Positions 1 through 12,100 of a stretch of 64,000 nucleotides of DNA are shown here, piece by piece. This DNA comes from Lunularia cruciata (taxonomy: Eukaryota > Streptophyta > Marchantiopsida > Lunulariales > Lunulariaceae): positions 12,033,001-12,097,000 of the forward strand of contig OX419755.1 in the NCBI GenBank assembly GCA_948567375.1, in the 5' to 3' direction. Made by a program: the position numbers and the translations under genes. The notes beneath the pieces were generated by a model that was given only the letters and a program-made list of their open reading frames with translations, was not told where the DNA came from and did not search any database. The first letter of the stretch is position 1, and each line of letters starts with the position of its first letter.

Positions 1-211
1 TACAGCCTCCCTATAACCTGCAATTTTGTACATTATGATCTGGCAATTGTGTAGCAATTGTAATAGATATCAACAATCCATGTTTTGTTTGACGATCTAC
101 TTTTTGTAAGCTCCTTCATTCTCCTTCCTTGAAGTGTCCAATTATATTTAGATAGTTTAAACAAACCTCAAAGGCCCAAGAAGACCATATCACCCATCTG
201 CATAATTAAGG

Positions 212-660
212 GATGTTTTGACTTATATAGTAATGATCCATGTAAAGTCTTGGTGATGTATACTGATGGACTTTCCTCATACGTGCTTACAGTAGTACTT
301 CACTATACTTGCATAAAAGCAAATTGGTATATTTTCACATTAGTTATACAACAACATCCATGGTTTTTATTGATCATACTATTACATAATTTGTTGTAAT
401 CTTTTATACAATACTAAAATAAAAATTAATGGTCCATGCTAAATCTTGGTGATGTATCAGGATGGGCTTCCCTCAAATGTGGTAATAGGATGGTTTGACT
501 TCTATAGAGTAATGATCCATGCCAAGTCTTGGGACAAAATTCCATCCGAAATTGTTTTAGTAGTACTATAGTGCACTAATATAAAAGCAACCTAATATTC
601 TTTTTAAATTGGTTACATAATCATATGCATGGTTGCTAACCATATTAATACTTAATCTGC
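212..660. repeat. diverged tandem repeat
   Basis: A unit of roughly 280 bp appears about one and a half times. The phrases around 231-279 and 429-476 (atgatccatg..cttggtgatgta, then ggactttcc or gggcttccc) match each other, and the one at 429 is followed by a third partial match at 511-532. The AT-rich tails at 289-370 and 559-640 (agtagtact...ataaaagcaa) also match. No coding potential was seen in 1-660. Confidence 0.5.
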
Positions 661-929
661 TATTGGAGTGCTACGTCTTGTAGCTTTGTTGGAAATTGGG
701 CTTCATCAACACCTCCAAGGCCACCAGATTGAAAGGCTTTGCTTATTCAATCCATCTTGGTTTTTAAGTGATAGCATGGTAAACTATTCCTATGTCCTGA
801 TTATAATTTGGTGTCCACCTAATAGAAACCCTAAATTACCTAAATTAACTTTTGTGGTGCATCTAAATCAAGATTGCGGTAGAATGCAGTCTATATTTCC
901 ATATGTATTTGTATTTTCCATTGTGGTGC

Positions 930-2990
930 ATACTAGGATTTCAATGTCAAATAGCAAGCAAATTTTAGCTTATGTCAAAGCCAATGATGCAAAGTATGGT
1001 CTAAAACCTACATCCTATTGTGTTGCAACATCAACTATCAATGGTTTGCAATGTAGTTTCTACATTACATTTGGTTGTGAGGAGACTATTTGTGCAAAGA
1101 GCAAGGTCACAACCAATGTACATAGCTAGAATTTACCTTTTAGATATGATAACATAGAATTGCACATGAAGAAGCAGCACACTATCAAATGGAAAGAATA
1201 GACTAAGCTTAAGTTAAAAGCAAAGTGGGACACCTTCTTTGATGATATCACCATCCTATTTCAAAGTTTGATCAGGTCTCACTTCACCTCTAAAGCTTCA
1301 AGTCAATGTGCCATTGTCTTTGACATTGACAAAGACATTGTCAAGGTCAATTGTTGGTGATATGATGTATTCAATGGAGGACAAAGCCTTTGATGACAAC
1401 CACCACCTAAAAGCAAATGAAGAAGTGTAGCATGTGGTACATCATTTAAATGGCATGAACATTATTGGCGAGACATGCCAAGTCCTGGCCACACTATAGC
1501 TTTATTCTTATTCTTCTGCCAATATGAGCAACTACATCACGGTCATTTGTGTTGTTAATCTTCAAAGGTTGTCTAAATTGTTGCAAAAATCTTGGGCATT
1601 CTCTTTGGTGCTTGATTGTGCAACCCATCAAAGCACCTCATATCTTGACCTACACTTTCATATGTATGTGGAGCGTCAACACATTATTGTCAACTTGCAT
1701 GGATGTTCACTAGCTATGTTTGACTGGCACACAAGACAAAACATGTTCAACATGGTTTCTGAGTTCCTTGACGTTCTTTGTTTTGATTGGAGGGTTTTCC
1801 TTCTTGGCGTGTCAAGCAATGGAGCTTGAAACATGATTGGTTGTATTGCTTGTGTCATGACTCAGGTTTAGGAAGTTCTTCACCCTAATTGTGATCTAAT
1901 CCATGTTTGGTGTGGCGCTCATCAGCTTGATCTATTCATGAAACACATCATGAACGTGGTGATCAAGTAGCATTTCTTTTTTGTGATGAAAAGCTTTATT
2001 TCACACCTCATGTGGCAACAAAACTTGATTGTAGAGATTGGTTAAATTTCTCTCCGTGTTGTAAACTATTGACTCTCTATAGAAAAGGTGAGAACTTGGT
2101 TCAAGAAGTACTAACCAGTGATCCTTGCTCACATTCAATTGAAGGAGCTTGTGCGTGCACTATCTCAACTTTAGTAGGTCTACCTGATTGTGATGGACAA
2201 CTTCATATCTCATAGCACAAAGACATTTTGCAAGATTCAAAGCTTGGTGACTCTACTAGAAGGCAAAGCTTGAAGCTCTTGTGTGCACCTACATCCAAGA
2301 ATTTGGAGTGATTGGACTACTCACCAGCAAAATGATCTCAAACCTAGATGAAATGATGTACATCTTTGCTTCATTGTCTCTCTTTTGAACATTTATGAAT
2401 TGCTTTTGATCTCACATCTTGGGTGGAAGATGTTCTTAATGGTGCAAAAGAAATTGAGAACAAAGATATGTTGCAAGGCATTGGTCTTGTCTTCATTGTT
2501 GCATGTGATTGCATTGATGGCATCATTGTACAATGCAATGCATATAACAACCCATGTGTGGATCATCATTTGCTATTGCCTGTTCTACCGCACAAGCTTG
2601 TTGTGACTTCCGCTACCAACTTTATTTGCAAAACTTGTATACAAAGCTTTTGATACATCATTGTTACTCTACAACAAATATTGATTTGATTGTTGATGAG
2701 CATAAGGCTCTTTTTCATGCCTACCATACCCAACCACTTTTGTGAGAGAGCATTGATTCTTGCTACAGTAAGACATTGTTTGATGATGCTTGGACATTGC
2801 TAGGTGTGTGTTTCCCAAACTTAACTTGGTCTAGTTCTATGGAGGCATTGTAGCTCTTTTCCCATGCACATGTACCATCTTAGTCTTGCAGTGGAAGAAG
2901 GATGATTTCTGATAGAGTCTGGCAGATTTTGGACTTGAAGGCATGCTCCAATCAAAACAGTACTTTCAGATTGAAACCCTTGCTGCCTTG
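930..2990 (+). pseudogene. degenerate hAT-like transposase with TTF/BED-type zinc finger
   Basis: Several reading frames must be combined, so this is broken by frameshifts and stops. In order there is a zinc-finger-like start near 1050-1190 (FGCEETICAKSK, then a PFRYDN..LHMKKQHT-like stretch), a domain near 1590-1830 with DWRVFLLGVSSNGA, and WCGAHQLDL near 1910-1945. A tail near 2690-2830 resembles the C-terminal part of hAT transposases (AW..LGVCFPNLTW). The phrase W..FL.GVS.DGA followed by WCGAHQLDL is what I associate with hAT-superfamily and ZBED/TTF-type transposases that cut and paste DNA. No terminal inverted repeats or target duplication were identified. It could also be a domesticated relative that later died. 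The family call is by eye only. Confidence 0.5.
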
Positions 2991-3183
2991 GACTGATAAT
3001 AAACTTTCAGATTGAAGTGCTTGTTAGTTTAGAATGATAATAAACTTTTGTAATCGTTTGGCCTTATTTTTCCTAGATTGAATTCAAAAGTGCACCTAAA
3101 TTAAGCTTTGTTAGGTGTTAAGGCGAGTGCCTATTTTAATCAGGCTTAGCTATGATTAAAAAGCTAGGTAGAGTAACTAGTAT

Positions 3184-3430
3184 AAAGAAGTGATTTTTGT
3201 TTCAACAACTAGCGGCATCCGTACTCAAGTTTGATTATAGATTTACAGATTTTGGTAAAAAAAATTTCATATAGATGCATGAAATAAATAAAAGTAAAAA
3301 TTATTGATTTAAATATTATCAATTTAAAGAAGTGATTTTTGTTCCAAGAACGAGCATCCATACTCAATTTGATAATATGTTTACATCTTTTGATAATTGT
3401 ATTTCTCATATAGGTGTATAAAATAAATGG
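3184..3430. repeat. diverged tandem duplication, period about 142 bp
   Basis: The phrase aaagaagtgatttttgtt begins at 3184 and again at 3326. Each copy is followed by a similar AT-rich stretch that includes catccgtactcaa or catccatactcaa and a later catatag.tg.at.aaataaa segment. Confidence 0.6.
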
Positions 3431-3594
3431 AAATAAGATTTAAGATTTGAGATTTAGAGATTATTGATGTAAAGCGAGCTAATAAGTTTTCATAGCACAT
3501 CGTTTAGATAATGAGATTTAAACTTGGGAAAGAAATGAGGTAAATGCATTCTTATGAGATTGAGAAGTTTTTAATCTCATATTCAAAATTAAGA

Positions 3595-3692
3595 TTCAAC
3601 GGACTTCTAAAGACAATAATGTCTTCATTGTTATTGAGATATATTCAACGTATTTCTAAAGATAATAATGTCTTCATTCTTATTGAGATATA
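3595..3692. repeat. 49-bp tandem duplication
   Basis: Two adjacent units, 3595-3643 and 3644-3692, start with ttcaacg and share tttctaaaga.aataatgtct. Only a few substitutions separate them. Confidence 0.75.
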
Positions 3693-5575
3693 TTATACAT
3701 ACTTCAACAGGATTTAACGATTAATTCTTTCTAAGATTAATATATCTAATAAATACTACAAGGATTGATTTTATAAATTTTATAAACTATGTTACAGACA
3801 TTTATAAATTTATTGGGATGATATGAATGGCTGATTATTTTATCTTTAACTATCCGCTTAAACTTAAAAAATTGATGAATATTTTTATTGACTATTTTAT
3901 GAGATTTAACAATAAAAAGAAATTTAATAACCTTGTATGCTTCCAGTGATGGAGGTTTTACGAGAAGATCTTCATGATATTTCCAAGAAAAACTTGTCTA
4001 ATAGCACAATATGTTTAAATTTTCAATGTTATGTGTACTCTTTACACAAACCCTTATGTTCTATAATTTTTACACTCTTTAAGTCTTGTTCAGAGTCAAG
4101 GAAAAATTTAGTAAAGGCTGACTAAATTAACTTAGACTAAATATATTTTTTTTATTCATACAAGATATCAATTCTTTCTTGTATCCAGAATTGAACATGA
4201 TCCCCATTAATGTATAAGCGCACGTTGAGGATTTTATACCCACAATTGGCTTGGCAAGTACTATACAGAAATATCTGAAAATTTACTGAAATTTTTTCTC
4301 TTTCCAATACACGTGTTCCAAGTTATAAATCTAATAAAATATTCAGAAATAGTTATTGTAAAGTTAGTACTATTAGTATATCATGCAAGGTGGGTTGCAA
4401 TTAATGTGTTTTTGTGGTACTTAACAGCTCTAAGTAATGTATACGTTATTATCTATTGAATATAGTACTAATTATAAAAAGATCTTATTATCTGATTTAA
4501 TTATATTATATTATAAAAATTTATTTTTATTTTAAATTTTATTTAGCTTTAATCACTATTTTAAATTAAAACTAAAATATAAGAAAATCATAGTATTTTA
4601 TTTAGAATATAAATTATTTTATAAAATTTATTTATATATCTCAAATTAATATATCTTATATATTTTATTTATTTATGGACATCCCGATTATTCATTATTC
4701 ATGACGTGACCAAGACAACATGGCCCCACGGGGCTCCCGCCTTCAAACCGTGTGTGGCATTGACATTGTGCTATTACACTCAAAGTTTATGGTTCAGACA
4801 CGCCAAAATAAAAGAATAAAAGGACCATCAAATTGCTATCGTTGTGAAATTTTCAATGTGTTGTCATCGTGGGTGTCGATAACATAGTGTATATATATAT
4901 ATATATATTTTTTTTTTTATTTTTTTTTGATCCTTCTACAACAGCTTGCCCTGATAAGAGGATTTTACGTAGAAGTAAATGAAATTCTTTTATCATATAT
5001 CTACACGGATGAATTTGAGCATATGCGTGACGCCAAGATGACAGAAAATGCAAGAGAACAAGAAACCCATACGACGACCTTCCTTACCTTTTCTATGGGC
5101 AAGGAGAAACCCATGGGAATGAAGATCAGTAAATCTTGGGCAAGCATTAAGTTTAGAATGAACATAAGATGGAAATTGCACTCAAGTAATTCATTTCTTT
5201 CACAAATGAATGTTGCCCGGTCAGGATTGCAATTGCAAGCCTAATACCACAAGCATCATTGAGTCAGGTAAACACCACCCTTGTTGGATTGAGTATGCGC
5301 ACAAATAGTTTAAATCAAGTGCGGCTTGATCCTCTCTGAGTTAATATATAAAATGTACCCCAAAGGAAAGGGGAAAGGAATACAAAGCACCCATAAGTGC
5401 AAGAGGAAAAAAGGAACACAAGTGCCAATCTGCCCAAGAGGCTTGGGAAGCCAAACATGAACCCACAAAACAAAAATATAAGTGTAGTAGCACGAATGAA
5501 AGTAAGGGAGTGTAGGCCACTCATAAACGGTATGGTAGAGGTCCTCCAACGGTATATCTAGTAAGTGGGAGGGAC

Positions 5576-6833
5576 CTAGTATTGTTGGGTGTGCCCACCA
5601 CTACCACTTGTTGGTGAAGACCCAATGCTTGAGCGTATTGCAATGTGACTGAATATGTGTTGTCGATCATATGATGTGAGCAAGGCTAGAGAGACAAGCA
5701 ATGCCCCTCTCCACTGTAATGATCCTTGAGTTGCATTGCCAAGGAGACCATCAAAGTGGTGATTGAGACACCCAAATATCTCACTTGCTAAAGGGATAAA
5801 GGTAATGGAGGATAGCCATGGTGCATAGTGGTCTTCCTTGCCCCTAGATGCAATGATCATTGCTACTCTTGCTTGTGCCGATGACTCAACTTGTAGAGGG
5901 TTTGCCACTACCACATCATGCAAGGTGCAACGACCATTTGTGAAAGTAACAATATCTACTTGCACCCAACAAATAAGTGGTCCAAGTAGATCCAACCATC
6001 ACTCAATCTGAACCTAGAGCTGTGTAGCTCATAAGATCTAAGCAATTGTATCATGAAGAGTATCATGGACTTTGGTGGCTCCCCACCAATTGCACATTGT
6101 AAGAAGTGCATCCCCTATAAATCATATGGGGAATCACACGCACAATGGTCCAGAAGCCCTATGAGTGTTGGGGTAAACTTCTCAGGAGTAAATGGAATCA
6201 AGGATGAAGCTTGAAGGCAAGCTCTAGAGCATTTCTCCTTGCATGAGAGAATCCTTGCTCTACTAGGTAGAGCCCATCAATGAGGATGCTAGTAGTGTGT
6301 GAATGCACATATGGTCATTGAGATCCACTTGAATCTTCATAGAGTCTAAGGATACAAAGTCAATAAACTTTGGGAGTGATTTGCATGTTGCAATAAATCA
6401 TGAGTTAACCAAAGGTATGACTAAAAAGCATAAGTGCGTGAATCTATTGTAGTGATAGGTCCCCAAAAGATGACACCCCTCATGTAAGAAGTTATCTGCA
6501 AAATGAGGGACCAAAAGAGCCCAAGCCCTCATATATGTTTAGGGTGCTGTTGCCTCTTGCTTTATGAGGTTGCATCCTCCCGTGACTATAAGAAGAGCTA
6601 TTTGCTACCTAAACCACTCATTTGAGAGTTGTGGGTGCATGGATGGCCCTAAGAGAATCGAGAAAGTATATTGGATGGTGCTATACTAAAGTGTGGCAGC
6701 AATGTCTCAATAAGATGGAGAGTCAATGCCAAATATGAAGCCCTAGGGAGGTAAGACTATGCAAGAATAGAATAAGCTACTTGGGTATTCCCAAATCGGG
6801 GTACAAGATAATATGTTTTGTGGCCTAGAATAG
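5576..6833 (-). pseudogene. C-terminal part of a non-LTR-like reverse transcriptase element
   Basis: The minus strand from about 6110 to 5576 reads as a degenerate protein with VQVDIVTF, LHDVVVANP and FIPLASEIFGC. This is the style of C-terminal region I associate with a plant non-LTR reverse-transcriptase lineage. Upstream (6110-6833) only weak coding traces remain. The matching RT core lies at 18.5-19.2 kb on the same strand. Removing the family C element (6834-17640) and the solo LTR (17865-18468) makes the two parts contiguous and in the right order, so I read them as one split element. The exact clade (LINE, RTE or other) is not determined. Confidence 0.45.
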
Positions 6834-7391
6834 TGTAATGTTCCAAGGATAGGAGAAATCTCAAGAGAAACACAAGAGAAATACAAGGATTTATCTCTCA
6901 ATACACTGATGCTCCAAAGGAACACCTTGTCTTTATTATATAAGCAAAGAGGATCCACTCAAATGGAGCTGCACTCTTGGATTAGATACATGGATTGGTG
7001 ATATCTCAATAAGCTCCACCTTTAGATTACCTTCATGTATTGGTGACATGTCAATTCTTGTCTTATTTGGCTGGTCAAACAAGTTTGACTAAAGAAAATC
7101 TTTGGGAAATCTTCTTGTAGGAAGCTTACAACAACATGGGTGAGGTACCATTTGAAACCTCTTGACAAGAGAGGGAGATTATTTCATTTTATGAGGCCTA
7201 ATTCATCTATTTAGGTCTCCAAAATAGACTCTAAAGTTTTTAAGGTGTTTTTGAACTTTGCACTATTAGTGGAAGTACTCTTTTGGTGATATCTCTATTT
7301 GATCTACTTAGACCATCATATTTAACATCCATTAAGATATTACCAAGCTAATTTCCACCTTTAGATAATATGTCTAGCTAATGGTACTACA
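6834..7391 (-). repeat. 3' LTR of family C copy 1 with adjacent polypurine tract
   Basis: On the + strand it begins tgtaatgttccaagg and ends atggtactaca. It aligns along its length with the LTRs at 17050, 43594 and 50118. The shared landmarks are gccccaaaggagcacct, the gtgacatgtca phrase and the terminal gtctagctaatggta. The purine-rich minus-strand sequence just inside (7392-7405) serves as the second-strand primer tract. Confidence 0.8.
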
Positions 7392-7508
7392 AACCTCCTC
7401 CTTTGGAGACACAACGTCCTCATTGCAAAGTTGTTGCTCAAAAGATTGCACTAACAATAGTTTATTGGACAAGTTAGTTGCAAGCTCCCATGTCACCTCA
7501 TATAATGA

Positions 7509-7509
<1 letters not shown>

Positions 7510-7568
<59 letters not shown>
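7510..7568. repeat. (AT)n microsatellite
   Basis: An almost pure AT dinucleotide run of about 59 bp lies just inside the 3' LTR of family C copy 1. It falls in the untranslated part of the element, and the matching place in copy 2 (about 44.4 kb) has no such run. Confidence 0.95.
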
Positions 7569-7570
<2 letters not shown>

Positions 7571-7599
7571 TTTCTAATATATAAGATATTCCACACGTA

Positions 7600-9138
7600 G
7601 ATGGCGGGTAACATATATGCATTTTTAAGGAATACATTCAACTCCATATTCTATCGTGCCATCAATGAGTATTAGACAACATCTAACTTCTTGTATGGAA
7701 AGAAAGTGTGGTAGATGGGGTGCATGTTTGCATAGAAAGGAAATAGAACATTGGATGGATCTTCATGTATGGTGGTAGCTCAAGGTGATAGGCTATTGCA
7801 TTGATTTGATGGATGATTGGAAAAGGCCCAATAAAACAAGGTCTAAGTTTATGAGTGCCAACTAATGTGAGGTTGGTTGTGGATAACCACACTTGATCCC
7901 CAATGCTAAATTCCATATACTTCTGATGTGCATCAAATAATGTTTCTATTGACTTTGGGTGATTTGCAACCTATTCTTGGAGTTCTCCACCTTGTTGGAT
8001 TCTAGAAACAAAGTGTTAATAGTGTCAACTTTTGTAATCATTGGGTGAATCTTTGCCAAGTTTGAAGGTGTGAAAGTGTGTTCTCTATACATGAGGAACA
8101 ATGGTGTGACCTATGTAGATGCATTCATTGAATTATTGTAGGCAAATTCCATTAATGGATATAAGTTGTCCCACCTTTCTTGCTCTTCTAAGGTGAAGCC
8201 CTAGAGCATATCTTTTATAGTGCAATTAGCCCGCTTTGTTTATCCATTGGTTTGTGGATGGTAGGCCTGTGAGCCGGCCTATCTCTCACTTAGGATGAAC
8301 TTTTGATGGCTATTATGGTAGCACATCATGGACTAAGAAGGCAAGGAACCTCAACTCCATCATACTCCTCCAAGACTAACACTACAAGACTCAAGACATT
8401 GCTCACCAAAGAACTAAATCAGAAAGAGATAGTTGCAAATGAAAAGGATGATGAGTACCTCCTCATCCCTAGTTTATATACTTGTGAAATAGTTTTGCCC
8501 TAAAGTTACTAATTACTAGAGTAATTCAAGTTACTAGGCTAAAATTCAAGTAAAGTCAAAAAGTATAAAGGAATATCTATCCACATGGGCATATTCCACT
8601 CAGCATGTGATCTTATCTTGACCCAACCACTAAGTCAAGGATTCCTTCACATGGGCTATCCTTGGACTATAGAAGAATCTAAAACAAAATGGCTTGCGGG
8701 CCCAAGAGTTCTCAATTCTTTCCTCAAAGCCAAACAACTAGGAATAATACAAAGTCAACACACTAGAATCCAAAATAGTGGTACTCATCTTTTCCACTTC
8801 CTCTACAGTAAGGTCCTTTCTATCTTAGCTATGACTAGCTTTAGCTAATCATGACTAATGTAGAATACTAAGCTAGTGTTATACTAAGCTAAATATGTGT
8901 TCCTAAGTGTAATGCTAAGCTAAATATCATATTACCATACACATGCACAAATGGTATTACAGGCCATGGACATGACAAGTTTGGTTTTAAAGATGCTAAA
9001 TAGTGTTCTCCAGAAACACTAGTGAATTGAGGCTCAGATTGATAATGAGCACTTGAAGACATGCCATCATGAGAAAAGTCTGCAACTAAGTATAATTGAG
9101 TTAATTGTGGAGTAATCACATCCTTGGTTATAAGATAC
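7600..9138 (-). pseudogene. integrase core and C-terminus of family C copy 1 (split)
   Basis: The minus-strand frame at 7683-7916 holds the integrase C-terminal module (FSIGDQVWLSTTNLTLVG, then HKLRP.FIGPF and the LELPP..KIHP phrase), typical of Ty3/gypsy GPF/Y-type ends. The integrase core at 7950-9138 aligns with the better-preserved copy at 44.9-45.2 kb but is full of stops. A family D solo LTR (8268-8961) sits inside the core, and a family E element separates it from the zinc-binding part at 13.0-13.3 kb. It is non-functional. Confidence 0.7.
8268..8961 (+). mobile_element. solo LTR, family D
   Basis: The sequence runs TGTGAGCCGGCC... to ...TGGTATTACA, flanked by ggcc on both sides (8264-8267 and 8962-8965). 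It aligns in reverse orientation along its full length with 36013-36705, for example at the shared phrases ctcacttaggatgaac, ctcaactccatcatactcc and cccaaccactaagtcaagg. No internal region or coding sequence of family D occurs in the window. Confidence 0.8.
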
Positions 9139-12100
9139 AAGTGACAACATGGCAAATATCACCTTTGTGGAAATCAGGTAAGTAAAGTTCATTCTCGCAA
9201 AGATACAATTTAGAAAGGTCAAATACAAAGTCAAATTGTAACAAGTAGTTCTTCTTGGTTGTATCTTTAATCTCTCAGGTAGAAACTACACCCAGAAAAG
9301 AGTAACAAGTACTGACTTGTTGTCTCATCACAACAATTTGTCACCCATAATCACAAATCATTCAAATCTTTCCAAACAAACTTGATTGTGATGATTCAAT
9401 CTCTCCCAAAAATGGCTACTTCACTACAAAACAACTTCACCTCAAAATTGTGTTTCAACCCTCCACTGAAGGCACAACTTCCTCGATCAAAATTGCTTCA
9501 CATCAACTCCACGTTGCTACCACAAATGAAAAATACTTCCAACACTATAATTTCTCTTAGATTTGTCAAGGCATTGCTTCAATTGCACTTCACTTAGGAT
9601 CAAACACATAGAATGAAGATCAAGGCTACGGAATGCAACATCCAACAAGCACATTAACTTGCACTTTGAATTTCTCCCAACATTCACAAACACAAACACA
9701 GAATTGATACTTGGAATTAAGCTCAAGCTACGAGCATTACTTCACAACACTTTGCTTTATCTATTCTTAGAAAATGAATATTTAACACCATTTTACTACA
9801 AAGGCCTCCTTTAGGTAGGCAAAGCTTTTGACAAGTATCTAACTCCCTAAACTGATTCCTAACAACTCCACCAACTTGCAGATCCAAAATGACAATGCTT
9901 TTCTTCATATCTACCTCTTACCATCTCAAAATTAGTCCTAATCCAATCCAATGTCTACTTTGACTTTGGTGTTTAACCTAAGGAAAGTCCCTTCACCTCA
10001 TGTACTTTGGGTTCTACAACTTCCAACTCTTCTACCAATTCTAACATGTCTTCACTTTGACCTATAATTAAAGACATGTGTAATCTATCTACCTCCTTAT
10101 CTTGTAACCCACTCTTCTCTAATAGCTCAAGTGCCAAATCTGAAGACACATGCACTCTTATCTCTCTTACTTTGAGTATGATATGTACAGTATTCCAAAG
10201 ATTATCTAACTCTAATTTCATCAAACCAAGCCTAATAAAAATGTTATTCTCTACATCTAACATCTTCCTATCTATCCAAGTTCTAAGACTGATTGACAAG
10301 GCATTCAAGTCCTTGTCCTTTGTATTCTTACTCCTTGTCTCTTGCGCAAGCAGTCATAACTTTTGTAGTCTTGCTTCCTCCATTCTCACTTCAGCTTCTG
10401 TGGTTAACCTCGCCTTCAGTTCCATGATTGCTTCCTCAACCAATTCTGCCGATTGCTTCTTCTGTCTCTCCTTCTCCATCATAGCTTTACTTATCTTTAA
10501 GTCCTCCTCATACTCTACTGTGAAATCCTCCAACTCCTTCACTTACTGATCAATTTCTGCCTCCAATGTCTTCACAAATTCTCTTAGTCTCCTTTCTTCT
10601 TGATAGTGCTTAGTCAATTCCTATTGCCAGGCTGTTGTCTTCTCTTCTACCTTTTTTCAAAGCTCTTCTTCCTTAGCTTCAACCAATTCTCTGCTAGTTT
10701 CTTGCTCCAACTTTACTTTGGCTTGTAACTTCTCTACTCAAAGTCTTTCTTGCGTAACTTCCTTCACTTTTAGCACCAACTCTCTGCCCTACTTCTCAAA
10801 CTTCTCTTGCAGTCTTATTGATCTTCTTCTACAATGCTGCATCTACTTATGGTATTTCTCTTTCTTCTCCTTTGATCAGACTCTCCTGTAACTTCCAATT
10901 CTCAGACTCTAATCTCTGCAACACCTACAACACAGTCTGCACATTGGGATGTTTGCTTTGCATCACCTCCTTCTTCTTCTTCTCCATCTGCAACAACAAT
11001 GGACATACCACATCTCAAAGGTATTCTACTCCCTCACACCATGCTTCTTCTTCTTCCTTCTCTTAAGGGACTGCATTGATCTTGTTTTTCCATTCCAAGT
11101 CTAAAGCTTTACTACAAAGTCGGGATCTTTGTATTGTTAGCAATACATCGTCCTCCAAACTTTCTTCATCATCCAGATTGATGATTTGACAGGCCACCTT
11201 CAAACTTTCTCCTTCTTGCATGTACTACCTTGACTCGGCCAGCAATCCTTCTTCTCCTTCAATCACTTACTCCGCCATAGTCCCTTCTTCTGCCTCGTGT
11301 TGCTCAATTTCTTCTTGTAAAGAAAGCTCCTTCTCTTGACCTTGCTGCACCTTGGCTTCATCCTTGCTCTCCTCACTAGACTCTTCACTCTACAGGGTTA
11401 ATTCCACTTCTTCTTCCTCCAAACCCCTCCAACACAGACTCTGCTTTGCCTTCCAATTCCACCTCCTCTTCTAGTGCAACCTTCAGATTTTCTTCCCTTC
11501 TCTCTGCCCAATTTTTTTAACTTTTAAGGCTGCACGGGGAAGCTCTCTACCTCGGGTTGACTCCTCTTCTTCTTGCCTGGGAGTGGCACAACCATCTTTT
11601 GATCCTATCCCGTTCTTGCATAATGGTCATCATTGCTTCTCAATTGCCAAATATTTTGCCACTCCTCATCATCGGCTTCTTGACATAGATTGGGATCAAA
11701 ATGTGAGACAACCTTCTTCTTTTTGTTGCTACTTAACAAATTCAGCCCGAGGTAGAAATGTGCTGCAAAAGGAATGAAGTAGTGTGGTGGTGTCAAAGTC
11801 CTCCAATTTAGCACCATCTGCCTCACCCGCTGATAGAAACACTTTGCCCAGTTGATCGGCTCTCCTACAAACATCTTGTGGAAGAACATTGCTTGTTGCT
11901 TTGTTACGTAGGTAGTGTGCTTGGATTTAAACAATGCCATCATCACCCTTACAACACTTCTTTGCCCTGGGTCTCTATAAGTCTGTACCTTGTACCCACT
12001 CTTCGTGCGCTTTGAGGTAAATATGTTTATGATCCCTTGGGTTTCTTCTGTGACTTCTCCCTTCTCCAAGAACATGGCCCCATAATCTTCTCCACTCTCT

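Larger units (their letters stand above)
2991..5575. other. AT-rich region without recognisable genes
   Basis: Only short chance reading frames are present. The stretch holds two local duplications (listed separately) and a short (TA)n run at about 4890-4908 followed by a T-rich run. The part 5310-5549 has open frames on the minus strand, but they lack any family resemblance I can support. It may be the far 3' end of the reverse-transcriptase remnant that starts at 5576. Confidence 0.5.

Noticed and set aside
3995-4860. Possible promoter-like AT-rich region
   Set aside because: Uniformly AT-rich without a downstream gene; TATA-like words here are expected by chance.
5310-5549. Overlapping minus-strand frames of 69 and 79 residues, hydrophobic
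   Set aside because: No start context, no family resemblance, and two frames open at once in low-complexity DNA; most likely chance.
10076-10549. 157-residue + strand frame
   Set aside because: It is antisense to the coiled-coil part of the E1 gene, with the same Ser/Phe/Leu-rich antisense composition.
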